Shown here: positions 26,907 through 36,700 of the stretch, piece after piece | Layout of the letters: each line of letters begins with the position of its first letter | Position numbering within the stretch: the first letter of the stretch is position 1 | The notes under the pieces: model-generated | Database searches by the model: none | What the model was told of the DNA's origin: nothing | What the model saw: only the letters and a program-made list of their open reading frames with translations | Made by a program: the position numbers and the translations under genes | Assembly (NCBI GenBank): GCA_900545175.1 | Contig: UQYF01000001.1 | Span: 248,001-312,000, forward strand | Direction: 5' to 3' | DNA: 64,000 nucleotides | Origin: an uncultured Eubacteriales bacterium | GTDB lineage: Bacteria; Bacillota; Clostridia; Lachnospirales; Lachnospiraceae

Positions 26907-26963
26907 AAAAAGTCTCATATCTTGTTTTGTCCATGTAGGACGGAAGGGATGTGGGATTTTTTT
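26907..26963 (+). terminator. Terminator-like hairpin overlapping the spoIIM ribosome site
   Basis: AAAAAGTCTCATATC (26907-26921) pairs, with G-T pairs, to GATGTGGGATTTTTTT (26948-26963). A GTCC/GGAC inner stem lies at 26929-26941. The T run ends at the spoIIM start codon and GGAAGGG falls in the loop side. It can end Nudix transcripts or hide the spoIIM start. Confidence 0.65.
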
Positions 26964-27536
26964 ATGCAGAAAAATTCAATAGGCATAATAGGAGCGGACA
27001 GATTTATTATTTTGTTTTTTGCTGGTGTTGTGGCAGGCTCTATAATAGTAAATATTATACCGTTTTCGTGGGTGCAGGCGATGAATGTCTGGAGTGCGGA
27101 CTATATAGGCAGTTTCATTTCAAAAAAGGTAAATTATTCGGTGATGTGCCGCTACCTTACGAAAATCAGAGGAATGATAATGCTCGGACTTTTTCTTGTC
27201 ATGCTCACGCCGTTTATCAGAAAATTATTATACATTCTTCCAGCATATATAGGAGTTGCGTGGGGGATGGTTAGCTCGATAATCATGATGGAGCATGGTA
27301 TAAATGGCATAAGGATTTGCTTCTTTCTGCTTTTTCCGCACTTTATATTCTATATGCTGGGGCTTATTATGATGATTTATAAGATAATGGTGATGAGAAA
27401 TTCATCAAAAAAGCGGCTTGATTTCACGTTATTTATGGTTTTTATACTTGCGGTATTCACATTTGCGGCGGGAATCATGTCCGAGGCTTATGTGAATGTG
27501 ACAATTCTTCCTGGTGTATTGAAAAAAATGCCATGA
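26964..27536 (+). CDS. spoIIM: Stage II sporulation protein M
   Basis: This protein of about 190 residues has five hydrophobic segments and the SpoIIM/DUF95 layout, including the LFFAGVVAGSIIVNII start and a late FAAGIMSEAYVNV segment. SpoIIM with SpoIID and SpoIIP degrades septal peptidoglycan during engulfment. The start is uncertain: ATG 26964 is taken, but ATG 26949 is in frame and lies directly on the GGAAGGG site. The identification is supported by its place between the Nudix gene and xerD. Confidence 0.85.
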   Translation: MQKNSIGIIGADRFIILFFAGVVAGSIIVNIIPFSWVQAMNVWSADYIGSFISKKVNYSVMCRYLTKIRGMIMLGLFLVMLTPFIRKLLYILPAYIGVAWGMVSSIIMMEHGINGIRICFFLLFPHFIFYMLGLIMMIYKIMVMRNSSKKRLDFTLFMVFILAVFTFAAGIMSEAYVNVTILPGVLKKMP

Positions 27537-27594
27537 CAGCTAAAAAAAGCTTTTTAAAAATGTAAAAAAATGTTGATTTTACATAGCTGTTTTA
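27536..27594 (+). terminator. Possible terminator after spoIIM
   Basis: ACAGCT (27536-27541) and AGCTGT (27585-27590) close a structure containing ATGTAAAA paired with TTTTACAT, followed by TTTAC. The short tail makes it a moderate candidate. Confidence 0.5.
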
Positions 27595-27724
27595 CTATAA
27601 TATTCAATACGCTAAGTTAGATTGTTAAAAATTAATCATTGATAAAATTGCATGATTCTACAGAGATACTTTGGATTTTTGAACGGAAAAAGAGTGTATT
27701 ATGTAAATAAGATAAAGGATATTT

Positions 27725-28612
27725 ATGGAACAGCAAATAGAGGAATATATCGATTATATTAGCAGGAATAATCAGAAAACAGAGAATACATTGTTATCAT
27801 ACAGACGCGATTTATATAAGCTTATGACATACTTGTGTGATGAACTTAATATTCACGAATGGGGAATAGTCACACAGACAGATTTGAATTCTTATATACT
27901 GCATCTTCAAAAGGAAGATATTGCTTCGGCGACTATTGCAAGATATGTTGTATCAATGAAGGCTTTTTTTGAATACCTTCATGGAAACGGAATGATTGAT
28001 GATGAGCCTGCGGCGGACATAAAGCCGCCAAGACATGAGAAAAAAGTTCCGGGAATCATATCTGTAGAGAATGTGGTCAAGCTTCTTACTGCGCCGGACG
28101 GAGGCTCGCCTAAGCAGCTTAGAGACCGCGCAATGCTTGAGTTGCTTTATGCTACAGGGATAAAAGTCTCGGAGCTGGTCGCTGTTAAAATGGAAGATAT
28201 AAATTTACAGGTTGGATACCTTGCCTGTGAGACAGCAATGCACGACAGAATAATTCCATTCGGAAATGAAGCTAAGCAGGCCATAATGCGTTATCTTAAG
28301 GATGGAAGGGATGCGCTGCTTGGAGATAAGAGCAGTGAGTACCTGTTCACAAATGTGCAGGGTGGTCAGATGAGCCGTCAAGGGTTCTGGAAGATAATAA
28401 AGGCATATGCTAAAAAAGCAGGAATAGAGGAAGACATCACACCTTATACGCTAAGACACTCCTTTGCCGCACATATGATAAGCAACGGTGCGGATATATA
28501 TTCTGTCTCGGAGATGTTAGGGCATCTTGATGTATCTGCGACACAGGTCTATTCCGCGTTTTCCAATTCAAAGCTGCGTGATGTGTATACAAAAGCTCAC
28601 CCGCGTGGGTGA
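27725..28612 (+). CDS. xerD: XerD-family tyrosine recombinase with degenerate active site
   Basis: This 295-residue protein aligns end to end with XerD/RipX, including the SAM-like N-terminal domain and the SRQGFWKIIKAYAKKAGI and LRHSFAAHM segments. Only part of the catalytic set is present: R244, H267 and Tyr276 remain. The first catalytic Arg is K147 (TGIKVSEL instead of TGIRVSEL). The GKGNKER beta-hairpin Lys region reads ETAMHDR, and the HxxR His is Y241. XerD resolves chromosome dimers at dif, but this copy may be inactive or altered. It sits after spoIIM as ripX does near spoIIM in Bacillus. Confidence 0.9.
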   Translation: MEQQIEEYIDYISRNNQKTENTLLSYRRDLYKLMTYLCDELNIHEWGIVTQTDLNSYILHLQKEDIASATIARYVVSMKAFFEYLHGNGMIDDEPAADIKPPRHEKKVPGIISVENVVKLLTAPDGGSPKQLRDRAMLELLYATGIKVSELVAVKMEDINLQVGYLACETAMHDRIIPFGNEAKQAIMRYLKDGRDALLGDKSSEYLFTNVQGGQMSRQGFWKIIKAYAKKAGIEEDITPYTLRHSFAAHMISNGADIYSVSEMLGHLDVSATQVYSAFSNSKLRDVYTKAHPRG

Positions 28613-28618
28613 GCTTTT
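28591..28618. terminator. Terminator overlapping the xerD 3' end
   Basis: AAAAGCTCACCC (28591-28602) and GGGTGAGCTTTT (28607-28618) form a perfect 12-pair stem with a four-base loop. The stem encodes the last residues of XerD and its stop codon. Symmetric A and T runs let it serve the convergent DAHP synthase gene too. Confidence 0.9.
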
Positions 28619-28662
28619 AGTTGTTATATATTCGAACTGAAAATAGTATTCGGTAAGCAAGC

Positions 28663-29691
28663 TTAGCAGTTCTCAGCAATGTAGTAGAGAAGCTTTTCTG
28701 TGTCATCCCACCCAAGACATGGATCTGTGATTGACTTTCCGTATATGTGTTCATCAATCTTCTGATTGCCCGGCTCAATATAGCTCTCTATCATAACGCC
28801 TTTTACAAGATTGTGGACATCGACAGAATGCTTGCGGCTTTCGAGAACTTCTTTGACTATGCGAATCTGTTCCGCATATTGCTTGTTGGAGTTGCTGTGG
28901 TTAGAGTCAACTATTGTAGCCATGTTCTTGAGATTCTTCTGGCTGTACATTTCAAAGAGGCGGACCAAATCTTCATAGTGATAGTTAGGAATGTTCTGTC
29001 CATGCTTGTTGGTCGCACCGCGAAGTATTGTATGCGTTAACGGATTGCCGTCCGTCTTTACTTCCCAGCCTCTGTATATGAATGAGTGTGTATGCTGTGC
29101 GGCAACGACTGAGTTGAGCATAACAGTGTAATCTCCGCTTGTCGGGTTCTTCATTCCGGCAGGAACGTCCATGCCGCTTACTGTAAGCCTGTGCTGCTGA
29201 TCCTCGACAGAGCGGGCACCGACTGCGACATATGATAAAATATCTGACAAAAACTCATAGTTCTCAGGATAGAGCATCTCATCGGCAGGAGTGAGATGAG
29301 TCTCATTCATGACACGGATGTGCATTTTGCGGATTGCCATTATTCCGGCGAGCATATCAGGCTTCTTTTCAGGATCGGGCTGATGAAGCATTCCTTTGTA
29401 GCCTTCACCGGTTGTTCTTGGCTTGTTGGTGTATATTCTTGGAACTATTAAAACTTTATCCTTGATTTTTTCCTGAACTGCTGCAAGGCGACATGCATAA
29501 TCACATACAGGGTCTTCGTGATCTGCTGAGCATGGTCCGACTATAGCAAGAAATTTAGATGACCTGCCTGTGATGATGTCAGCTATCTGTGCATCACGTT
29601 CAAGCTTCATATCGGCTAACTCCTTGCTTACAGGGAGAAGTTCCTTTACTACCTGTGGAGAAGGAAGCTCTTTAACATATTCAAATCCCAT
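28663..29691 (-). CDS. aroF: 3-deoxy-7-phosphoheptulonate (DAHP) synthase, AroF/G type
   Basis: This 342-residue class I DAHP synthase has the segments IVGPCSADH, PRIYTNKPRTTGEGYKG, ADEMLYPENY, GARSVEDQQHR and DSNHSNSNKQY. It makes DAHP from phosphoenolpyruvate and erythrose 4-phosphate, the first step of aromatic amino acid synthesis. Length and motifs are those of the E. coli AroF/G/H group, which is usually feedback-inhibited. GAGG precedes the ATG. No T-box or trp leader was recognised in the roughly 300 bases upstream. Confidence 0.94.
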   Translation of the reverse strand: MGFEYVKELPSPQVVKELLPVSKELADMKLERDAQIADIITGRSSKFLAIVGPCSADHEDPVCDYACRLAAVQEKIKDKVLIVPRIYTNKPRTTGEGYKGMLHQPDPEKKPDMLAGIMAIRKMHIRVMNETHLTPADEMLYPENYEFLSDILSYVAVGARSVEDQQHRLTVSGMDVPAGMKNPTSGDYTVMLNSVVAAQHTHSFIYRGWEVKTDGNPLTHTILRGATNKHGQNIPNYHYEDLVRLFEMYSQKNLKNMATIVDSNHSNSNKQYAEQIRIVKEVLESRKHSVDVHNLVKGVMIESYIEPGNQKIDEHIYGKSITDPCLGWDDTEKLLYYIAENC

Positions 29692-29875
29692 TTTTTCCTC
29701 ATTTCTGCCGGCGACCGCGTTGTCTGTTGTATATTAATGCGGATAACCTGTGCTGTATATTTTGTGAATAATGATATCACTTAATTGTATAAAATGCAAA
29801 TGGCTGAATATTGATTTGTATTGATTAATTTTAACATATAAGCCGCTTTGAGGTAATGTTTAAAATTTATTTCGA

Positions 29876-29904
29876 TTGAACAAAATAGAAAAATAAGGTA
29901 TAAT
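29876..29904 (+). promoter_or_regulatory. Sigma-A-type promoter for deoB-pdp
   Basis: TTGAAC (29876-29881) and TATAAT (29899-29904) are 17 bases apart. The leader includes a small dyad, AACGGATAT/ATATCTGTT at 29943-29962, that may be an operator. The rest of 29692-29992 shows no gene. Confidence 0.75.
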
Positions 29905-29992
29905 AGGCATAGGTAGGACACTGCGAGATTTTATTTATTTTTAACGGATATGGATATCTGTTTTAATTGACTTAGGAAAGGATTGATAATAA

Positions 29993-31162
29993 ATGAGAAG
30001 AGTTATATGGATTATTTTAGACAGCGTTGGCATGGGCGAACAGCCTGATGCAGCCAGATTCGGTGATGTAGGTACACATACACTTGCACATGTATGGGAG
30101 TATAATAATGGACTTAAAATACCTAATATGATTAAGATGGGACTTGGAAATATTGAGGGTATGAAGTCGCTTGACACAACAGATGCTCCTGTTGCGGCTT
30201 ACGGCAAGTGTGCCGAGCTCTCAGACGGCAAGGACACTACAGTGGGACATTGGGAAATGGTCGGAATAGAGACAAAGGTTGCATTCCCGACATATCCTAA
30301 CGGTTTCCCGGCACAAGTAATAGATGAGTTTGTAAGAAGAACGGGAGTGCCTGGAGTGCTTGGCAACTGCACAGCTTCCGGAACAGAGATTATAAAGCAG
30401 CTTGGTGCTGAGCATGCGGCTACAGGAAAGCCTATTGTGTACACATCCGCTGACAGCGTATTTCAGATTGCGGCCAATATTGATGTTATTCCTCTTGAAA
30501 AGCTCTATGAGATGTGCCGCATAGCAAGGGATATGCTTCACGGCGAGCACAATGTATCAAGAGTTATCGCAAGGCCGTTTAAGGGAACGGAAGGCAATTA
30601 TGAGAGAACTCCCGACAGAAGAGATTATGCCATCCTTCCGCCACAGAACAATCTTCTTGTACACATTAAGGATGCAGGGCAGGATGTTATTGGTGTAGGT
30701 AAGATAGAAGATATCTTTGCGGGTGTAGGAATAACGGAGGCTGTCCACACTAAGGATAATATGGACGGTGTTGACAGGACAGTAGGCTACATGAAGGTAG
30801 ATAATAGAGGACTCATTTTTACTAACCTTGTAGAATTTGATTCTAAGTGGGGACATAGAAATGATCCTGCCGGATATGGCAAAGGCTTAGAGGATTTTGA
30901 TGCGCGTCTTCCTGAGATAGTTGCAGCAATGAAGGATGAAGACATCCTTATCATCAATTCAGACCATGGCTGTGACCCGACTACTCCGGGAACGGACCAT
31001 ACAAGAGAATATATACCTGTTCTTGTATATGGTAAGAATGTTAAGCCGGCAAGTCTTCATATCAGAAAGTCATTTGCTGATATAGGACAGACAATAGCTG
31101 AGTATCTGAATGCCGAGCCTATTGTGATAGGAGAAAGCTTTTTGAAGGAAATTTTAAAATAA
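29993..31162 (+). CDS. deoB: Phosphopentomutase
   Basis: This 389-residue alkaline-phosphatase-superfamily enzyme starts [19 protein letters not shown], with the metal/Thr motif [12 protein letters not shown] and the late [18 protein letters not shown] metal site. It interconverts ribose or deoxyribose 1- and 5-phosphates in nucleoside use. It is followed 13 bases later by the nucleoside phosphorylase, forming a two-gene deo unit. Confidence 0.96.
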   Translation: MRRVIWIILDSVGMGEQPDAARFGDVGTHTLAHVWEYNNGLKIPNMIKMGLGNIEGMKSLDTTDAPVAAYGKCAELSDGKDTTVGHWEMVGIETKVAFPTYPNGFPAQVIDEFVRRTGVPGVLGNCTASGTEIIKQLGAEHAATGKPIVYTSADSVFQIAANIDVIPLEKLYEMCRIARDMLHGEHNVSRVIARPFKGTEGNYERTPDRRDYAILPPQNNLLVHIKDAGQDVIGVGKIEDIFAGVGITEAVHTKDNMDGVDRTVGYMKVDNRGLIFTNLVEFDSKWGHRNDPAGYGKGLEDFDARLPEIVAAMKDEDILIINSDHGCDPTTPGTDHTREYIPVLVYGKNVKPASLHIRKSFADIGQTIAEYLNAEPIVIGESFLKEILK

Positions 31163-31175
31163 CGAGGAATTTGCT

Positions 31176-32489
31176 ATGAGGATGTACGATATTATAATTA
31201 AGAAGAGAAACGGCGAAGCACTCTCAGATGAAGAAATCGCATTTTTTATTAAGGGCTATACAGATGGAAGCATACCTGATTATCAGGCTTCTGCTCTGCT
31301 GATGGCAATATATTTTCGAGGAATGACAGACCAAGAGATAGCGACACTTACCATGGAGATGGCTCATAGTGGCGATATGCTTGATTTGTCGGCAATTAAG
31401 GGACTTAAAGCTGATAAGCACAGCACAGGAGGAGTCGGAGATAAGACATCACTCGTCCTCACTCCGCTTGCGGCATCAATAGGAATACCTGTCGCAAAGA
31501 TGTCCGGACGAGGTCTTGGACATACAGGAGGAACCATTGACAAGCTTGAGAGCTTTCCGGGCTTTTCAACTGACATATCCGAGGAAAAATTTATAAACAA
31601 TGTAAACACAATAGGCATAGCTATAGCAGGTCAGACAAAGAATATGGCACCGGCTGACAAGAAGCTTTATGCACTTCGCGATGTGACAGGAACAGTTGAC
31701 AGCATACCGCTCATTGCAAGCAGCATTATGAGCAAGAAGCTTGCAGCGGGCGCAGATGTGATTGTTCTTGATGTCAAGACAGGAAGCGGAGCATTTATGA
31801 AGACGGAGGAAGATTCTGTCAGACTTGCAAATGAGATGGTCAAGATTGGTAACAATGTCGGCAGAAGAACCCTTGCCGTAATTTCCGACATGGACGAGCC
31901 ACTCGGATATGCTGTCGGAAATGCTATCGAAGTCAAAGAAGCAATCGATACGTTAAACGGTCATGGACCTGCTGATTTGTTGGAGCTTTGCCTTACAATA
32001 GGCTCACTTATGGCTGTAGGAACAGGGAAGGCAGCTAATGTTGACGAAGCGAGAACACTACTTCTTGAAAAGTTAAACGATGGTTCTGCGCTTAAGAAGT
32101 TTGCGGAATTTGTTGAAGCTCAGGGCGGAGACAGTGCGCCTGTTTACGATACGAAGCTTTTACCTCAGGCATCCATAGTTAAGGAAGTGTATGCACCTGT
32201 TGACGGATATGTGTCACATATTGAATCGGACAGAGTCGGAATCAGTGCTATGAAGCTTGGCGGAGGTCGTGAGACAAAGGAAAGCCCGATTGACTTATCT
32301 GTAGGAATACTTATCAATAAAAAAGTCGGTGATAAAGTAGAGAAGGGAGAAAAAATAGCCACTCTCTATGCGAATGACGGGGAAAAACTCGCTGCTGCGA
32401 TAACAGAGCTTGAACAGACATACAGTTATTCGGTGACACCTGTTGAAAAACCGAAGCTTATAAAGACAATAATAGGAACCGCTGAATGA
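31176..32489 (+). CDS. pdp: Pyrimidine-nucleoside phosphorylase
   Basis: This 437-residue protein has the class II nucleoside phosphorylase signature [19 protein letters not shown] and the phosphate-binding [12 protein letters not shown] segment near residue 85. It splits uridine or thymidine to base and (deoxy)ribose 1-phosphate, which DeoB then converts. Length agrees with PdP/DeoA. The GH2 gene starts only about 20 bases downstream, so the three genes may be co-transcribed. Confidence 0.95.
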   Translation: MRMYDIIIKKRNGEALSDEEIAFFIKGYTDGSIPDYQASALLMAIYFRGMTDQEIATLTMEMAHSGDMLDLSAIKGLKADKHSTGGVGDKTSLVLTPLAASIGIPVAKMSGRGLGHTGGTIDKLESFPGFSTDISEEKFINNVNTIGIAIAGQTKNMAPADKKLYALRDVTGTVDSIPLIASSIMSKKLAAGADVIVLDVKTGSGAFMKTEEDSVRLANEMVKIGNNVGRRTLAVISDMDEPLGYAVGNAIEVKEAIDTLNGHGPADLLELCLTIGSLMAVGTGKAANVDEARTLLLEKLNDGSALKKFAEFVEAQGGDSAPVYDTKLLPQASIVKEVYAPVDGYVSHIESDRVGISAMKLGGGRETKESPIDLSVGILINKKVGDKVEKGEKIATLYANDGEKLAAAITELEQTYSYSVTPVEKPKLIKTIIGTAE

Positions 32490-32508
32490 TAAATTGATGG
32501 AGGTATAT

Positions 32509-34902
32509 ATGTCACGTATTAACTTTAATAATGATTGGAAATTTTGCGTTGATTATAGGGAAGAGATGGAACAGCCGGGTTTTGATGACGCAGAATTTGA
32601 GGATGTCCGTCTTCCACACACTGTAGTTGAGACTCCGTACAACTATTTCGATGAAGGAATTTATCAAAAGATAGCGATATACCGCAGGAGATTTGTTATT
32701 GATGAGGATATGAGAGGCAAAAAGGCACTTCTCACATTTGAAGCTGTAGGTCATAAGGCTGATATATATATCAATGGAATACTTTGCGAAACACATTATG
32801 GCGGATATACGGCATTCACTGTTGATATAACTCCATATATTTTAAAAGATATGGATAATGTGCTTGCTGTCGTGTGCGACAGCAGGGAGAATCTTAATAT
32901 TCCTCCGTTTGGCAAAGTTATTGATTATATGACTTATGGAGGAATATACAGGGAAGTATACCTTGATATCAAAGCAGAGGATTATGTTGATGACATATAT
33001 GTTGTGACAGACATTGCCCCGGTTGTATTGAAGTCTGAGATTACATTTAATTTTGTCAATGAATTTGAAGGTGTGGCAGAATATACTGCACAGGCATATT
33101 TAAACGATGATGAGGGAAATGAACTTTTTTCACTGTGCGCACCTGTAAAGAAGGATGTGATGCATCTTAACAGGAGAGTTGATGAAGCTAGATTGTGGTC
33201 GGTTGATGAGCCTGTTTTATATACTCTTACAGTCAAGCTCCTTAAGAATGGACTTGTGATTGATGAAAAGAGTGTGAGATTCGGATTCAGGACAGCAGTA
33301 TTTAAGAAGGATGGCTTCTATTTAAACGGAGAGAAGCTCAGGCTTGTAGGACTTAACAGACATCAGAGCTATCCATATGTCGGCTATGCAATGCCAAAGT
33401 CGGTTCAGGAAAACGACGCTGTAATTCTCAAGAATGAACTTTGCGTGAATGCTGTCAGAACTTCACATTATACACAGTCACAGCATTTTATAAATAAGTG
33501 TGACGAGCTTGGTCTGCTTGTATTTACAGAGCTTCCGGGATGGCAGTATGTCGGCGATGAGAACTGGAAGAGCATTGCCTGTGAGAGCGTTGCCGAGATG
33601 GTCAGACAGTACCGCAATCATCCGTCGATAATAATATGGGGTGTCCGAATAAACGAATCCGGCGATGATGATGCATTCTATGAGAGAACGAACAAAATTG
33701 CACATTCACTTGACCGTTCGAGGGCTACAGGCGGCGTCAGATGCTTTAAGAAGAGTCATCTGCTTGAAGATGTGTACACATACAATGATTTTTCGCATGT
33801 CGGAAATAATCCGGGAGTTGTTCCAAAGTCAGATGTAACGCCGAACATGGAGAAGCCATATCTCATATCTGAGTACGGCGGACATATGTATCCTACCAAA
33901 TCTTTTGATGATGAGGAACATAGACTTTCACATGCTGTAAGACATGCCAGAGTCATAAATGACATGTTAGGTGAGGATGACATCGCAGGCTGCTTTGGAT
34001 GGTGCATGAATGACTATAACACACATAGGGATTTCGGAAGCGGTGACAGAATCTGTTATCATGGTGTTATGGATATGTTCCGCAACCCGAAGGCAGCAGC
34101 GTATGTGTATGCGAGCCAGGGCGATAAAAATGATGTTCTGTATGTCACATCATCGGTGGAAATCGGTGATCATCCATCCTGTACGGTTGGTGATTTCTAT
34201 GTATTTACCAATGCCGACAGTGTGCGCTTATACAAGAATGACCAGATGATACGCGAATATACTCATGATGACTCACCGTTTACCAATATGGCATATCCTC
34301 CGATACTCATAAATGACCGTGTCGGAAATCTTCTTGAGACTGATGAAGGACTTGCACATGAGACGGCTGAAGCTCTCAAAGAGCTGATGTTTGCAATAGC
34401 TGATGCCGGCGGAGCAGACAATATTTCAAGAATATTGAAGATTAAGAGAAGCTTTCTGATGAAGACAGCAGGTCTTGAACTCAAGGATATTAACCGCATG
34501 TATGACACATACGTTGGCAACTGGGGTGATCTTGCAACAACATACCGTTTTGAAGCTGTTAAGGATGGAGAAGTTATAGCCGTAGTAAAGAAACAGCCTA
34601 TGACTTCAACAGACATTGTTGTCAAGGTTGATAAGACAGCGCTTACAGAAGAAGCCACATACGATGTGGCATCAATCCGCATTGAAGCAGTCGATGAGAA
34701 CGGAAACCGCCTGTACTATTGCAATGCACCTGTCGAGTTGGAGACAGATGGAGCTGTAGAGCTTATAGGTCCTTCAACTGTATCACTTATAGGCGGAGCA
34801 GCCGGAACATATGTTAAGACTGTCGGAGCAGCCGGAAAAGGACAGCTCACAATCAAGGCATTGGGAAAGAAATATACCGTAGAATTTGATGTTGACTGCT
34901 GA
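32509..34902 (+). CDS. GH2 beta-galactosidase-like glycoside hydrolase
   Basis: This protein of about 797 residues has a GH2 sugar-binding domain (about 1-180), an immunoglobulin-like domain and a TIM barrel with acid/base E383 in INESGDD and nucleophile E455 in ISEYGGH. C-terminal beta-sandwich domains follow. There is no signal peptide, so it acts on imported oligosaccharides. Beta-galactosidase is the most probable activity, but related GH2 members cleave glucuronides or mannosides. ATG 32509 is chosen because TGGAGG lies at 32498-32503, while 32494 is on top of it. Confidence 0.87.
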   Translation: MSRINFNNDWKFCVDYREEMEQPGFDDAEFEDVRLPHTVVETPYNYFDEGIYQKIAIYRRRFVIDEDMRGKKALLTFEAVGHKADIYINGILCETHYGGYTAFTVDITPYILKDMDNVLAVVCDSRENLNIPPFGKVIDYMTYGGIYREVYLDIKAEDYVDDIYVVTDIAPVVLKSEITFNFVNEFEGVAEYTAQAYLNDDEGNELFSLCAPVKKDVMHLNRRVDEARLWSVDEPVLYTLTVKLLKNGLVIDEKSVRFGFRTAVFKKDGFYLNGEKLRLVGLNRHQSYPYVGYAMPKSVQENDAVILKNELCVNAVRTSHYTQSQHFINKCDELGLLVFTELPGWQYVGDENWKSIACESVAEMVRQYRNHPSIIIWGVRINESGDDDAFYERTNKIAHSLDRSRATGGVRCFKKSHLLEDVYTYNDFSHVGNNPGVVPKSDVTPNMEKPYLISEYGGHMYPTKSFDDEEHRLSHAVRHARVINDMLGEDDIAGCFGWCMNDYNTHRDFGSGDRICYHGVMDMFRNPKAAAYVYASQGDKNDVLYVTSSVEIGDHPSCTVGDFYVFTNADSVRLYKNDQMIREYTHDDSPFTNMAYPPILINDRVGNLLETDEGLAHETAEALKELMFAIADAGGADNISRILKIKRSFLMKTAGLELKDINRMYDTYVGNWGDLATTYRFEAVKDGEVIAVVKKQPMTSTDIVVKVDKTALTEEATYDVASIRIEAVDENGNRLYYCNAPVELETDGAVELIGPSTVSLIGGAAGTYVKTVGAAGKGQLTIKALGKKYTVEFDVDC

Positions 34903-34973
34903 TATTTTGTTCGGATGCAGAGTATGTTATTGAAATTTTGTATTGCTAAAAGACGGTAATATGGAGGGTTGAT

Positions 34974-35723
34974 ATGACGGATGAGCAGGCTACATTAAAA
35001 AAATGGATTGACGAGAGCAGCTATATTGTGTTTTTTGGTGGAGCTGGAGTCTCCACCGAGAGCAATATCCCGGATTTTAGAAGTACCGATGGTCTTTATA
35101 ATCAGAAGTACAAATATCCTCCGGAGACAATTTTAAGTCATAGCTTTTTTATGAAGAACACCGAAGAATTCTATGATTTCTACCGGGACAAGATGATTTA
35201 CCGGGATGCAAAACCGAACAAAGCACATTACGCGCTTGCAAAGCTTGAAGAGCAGGGCAAGTTAAAGGCTGTGATTACACAGAATATTGATGGGCTTCAT
35301 CAGGCGGCAGGAAGTAAAGCGGTCTATGAGCTTCACGGAACAATCATGCAGAATTACTGCATGAGATGCGGAAGGGAATATCCTCTTGATGCGATCACAG
35401 GCAGCAGCGGCATTCCAAGATGTAACGTGAAAGATGCTACAGGCGGAGTATGTAATGGCATCATAAAACCGAAGGTCGTGCTGTATGAGGAAGGACTTGA
35501 CGATAATATCGTAAGCGGCGCAATCAATCATATAAGGCACACGGATCTGCTAATTATCGGAGGAACTTCACTCACTGTATATCCGGCGGCAGGGCTTATC
35601 AGATATTTTGCCGGAAAGCATATAGTGCTTATTAACAAGTCGGCGACATCAAGTGACGGAATGGCAGATTTGATTATAAGAGATCCTATAGGTGAGACGC
35701 TTGGAGCGGTACTTTGTGAATAA
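34974..35723 (+). CDS. cobB: NAD-dependent protein deacylase, sirtuin (CobB/Sir2)
   Basis: This 249-residue sirtuin has GAGVSTESNIPDFRS near residues 24-38, TQNIDGLHQAAGS, LHGT, four Zn-binding Cys (two in CMRCG and two around CNVKD/GVCNG) and GTSLTVYPAAGL. It removes acetyl or other acyl groups from lysine with NAD. GGAGG precedes the ATG. It lies alone between carbohydrate genes; its target cannot be told. Confidence 0.93.
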   Translation: MTDEQATLKKWIDESSYIVFFGGAGVSTESNIPDFRSTDGLYNQKYKYPPETILSHSFFMKNTEEFYDFYRDKMIYRDAKPNKAHYALAKLEEQGKLKAVITQNIDGLHQAAGSKAVYELHGTIMQNYCMRCGREYPLDAITGSSGIPRCNVKDATGGVCNGIIKPKVVLYEEGLDDNIVSGAINHIRHTDLLIIGGTSLTVYPAAGLIRYFAGKHIVLINKSATSSDGMADLIIRDPIGETLGAVLCE

Positions 35724-35734
35724 AATATCATTAA

Positions 35735-35763
35735 TTGATTATACAGTTATAATGTGCTACAAT
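35735..35763 (+). promoter_or_regulatory. Promoter of kduI with an embedded dyad
   Basis: TTGATT (35735-35740) and TACAAT (35758-35763) are 17 bases apart. ATTATACAGTTATAAT (35738-35753), a perfect 6-4-6 dyad, overlaps the -35 and spacer and may be an operator for a uronate-responsive repressor. AT-rich dyads also arise by chance. Confidence 0.55.
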
Positions 35764-35801
35764 AATTATCAGTGAATTTTTTGAGAAAAGGAGATATAAC
35801 T

Positions 35802-36644
35802 ATGGAAGTCAGACCGGGAGCTAATCCTAATGATGTAAAGAATTACGATACAGACAGATTAAGACATGATTTCTTAATTCAGGATGTATTCGTACCTGGT
35901 GAGATTAAGACAATCTACAGCCAGATTGACAGAATTATTGTGGGCTCTGCAACACCTACTGACAAGGCACTTAAGCTTACAGCAGGGGACGAGCTCAGAG
36001 CAGCTTATTTCCTTGAGAGAAGAGAGATGGGCGTTATCAACATCGGCGGTAAGGGTTCAATCACCTTAGACGGTGTTAAGTATGATTTTGATTACAAGGA
36101 CGGAATCTATATTGGCATGGGCACTAAGGAGGTTATATTTGAGAGCGTTGACGCTTCAAATCCTGCTAAGTTCTATTTTAACAGTGCACCGGCGCACAAG
36201 ACATATCCGACTAAGTTCATCAATCCTGAGAGAGATATTCTTCCGGAGAATAAGAAGGAACTCGGATGTCTTGAGAATGCCAACCACAGAACAATCCGCA
36301 AATATATTCTTCCGGGACAGGTTGAGAGCTGTCAGCTTGAGATGGGCATGACTGCACTTGAGCCGGGAAGCGTATGGAACACAATGCCATGTCACACACA
36401 TGACAGAAGAATGGAGGTTTATCTCTATTTCGAAGTTCCTGAAAATGATGTCGTATTCCATTATATGGGTGAACCGACAGAGACGAGACATATCGTTATG
36501 AGAAATGAGGAGGCAGTTATCTCCCCAAGCTGGTCAATACATTCAGCTTCAGCTACACATGCTTACACATTCATCTGGGGCATGGTAGGTGAGAATCAGG
36601 ATTTCGACGATATGGATGACGTAGATATGAAAGACCTTAGATAA
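35802..36644 (+). CDS. kduI: 5-keto-4-deoxyuronate isomerase
   Basis: This protein of about 280 residues is a KduI cupin with MEVRPGANPNDVKNYDTDRLR at its start and the metal site MPCHTHDRRMEVYLYFEVPE near residue 195. It isomerises 5-keto-4-deoxyuronate from unsaturated galacturonate to 2,5-diketo-3-deoxygluconate. AAGGAGA precedes ATG 35802; an in-frame TTG at 35772 is not used. It is followed by kduD, the next step. Confidence 0.96.
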   Translation: MEVRPGANPNDVKNYDTDRLRHDFLIQDVFVPGEIKTIYSQIDRIIVGSATPTDKALKLTAGDELRAAYFLERREMGVINIGGKGSITLDGVKYDFDYKDGIYIGMGTKEVIFESVDASNPAKFYFNSAPAHKTYPTKFINPERDILPENKKELGCLENANHRTIRKYILPGQVESCQLEMGMTALEPGSVWNTMPCHTHDRRMEVYLYFEVPENDVVFHYMGEPTETRHIVMRNEEAVISPSWSIHSASATHAYTFIWGMVGENQDFDDMDDVDMKDLR

Positions 36645-36700
36645 TAAGGATTTTCATGGCACATTGTGCTAATATATTACATAAAAAAGGAGAATGAAAA

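Noticed and set aside
27725..28612. Reading the XerD-like protein as an integrase of a mobile element
   Set aside because: No attachment-site repeat, excisionase or cargo is nearby, and the spoIIM neighbourhood fits chromosomal xerD/ripX.
29692..29992. Leader peptide, T-box or trp-type attenuator before the DAHP synthase
   Set aside because: No specifier-like stem, antiterminator or aromatic-codon-rich leader could be identified.
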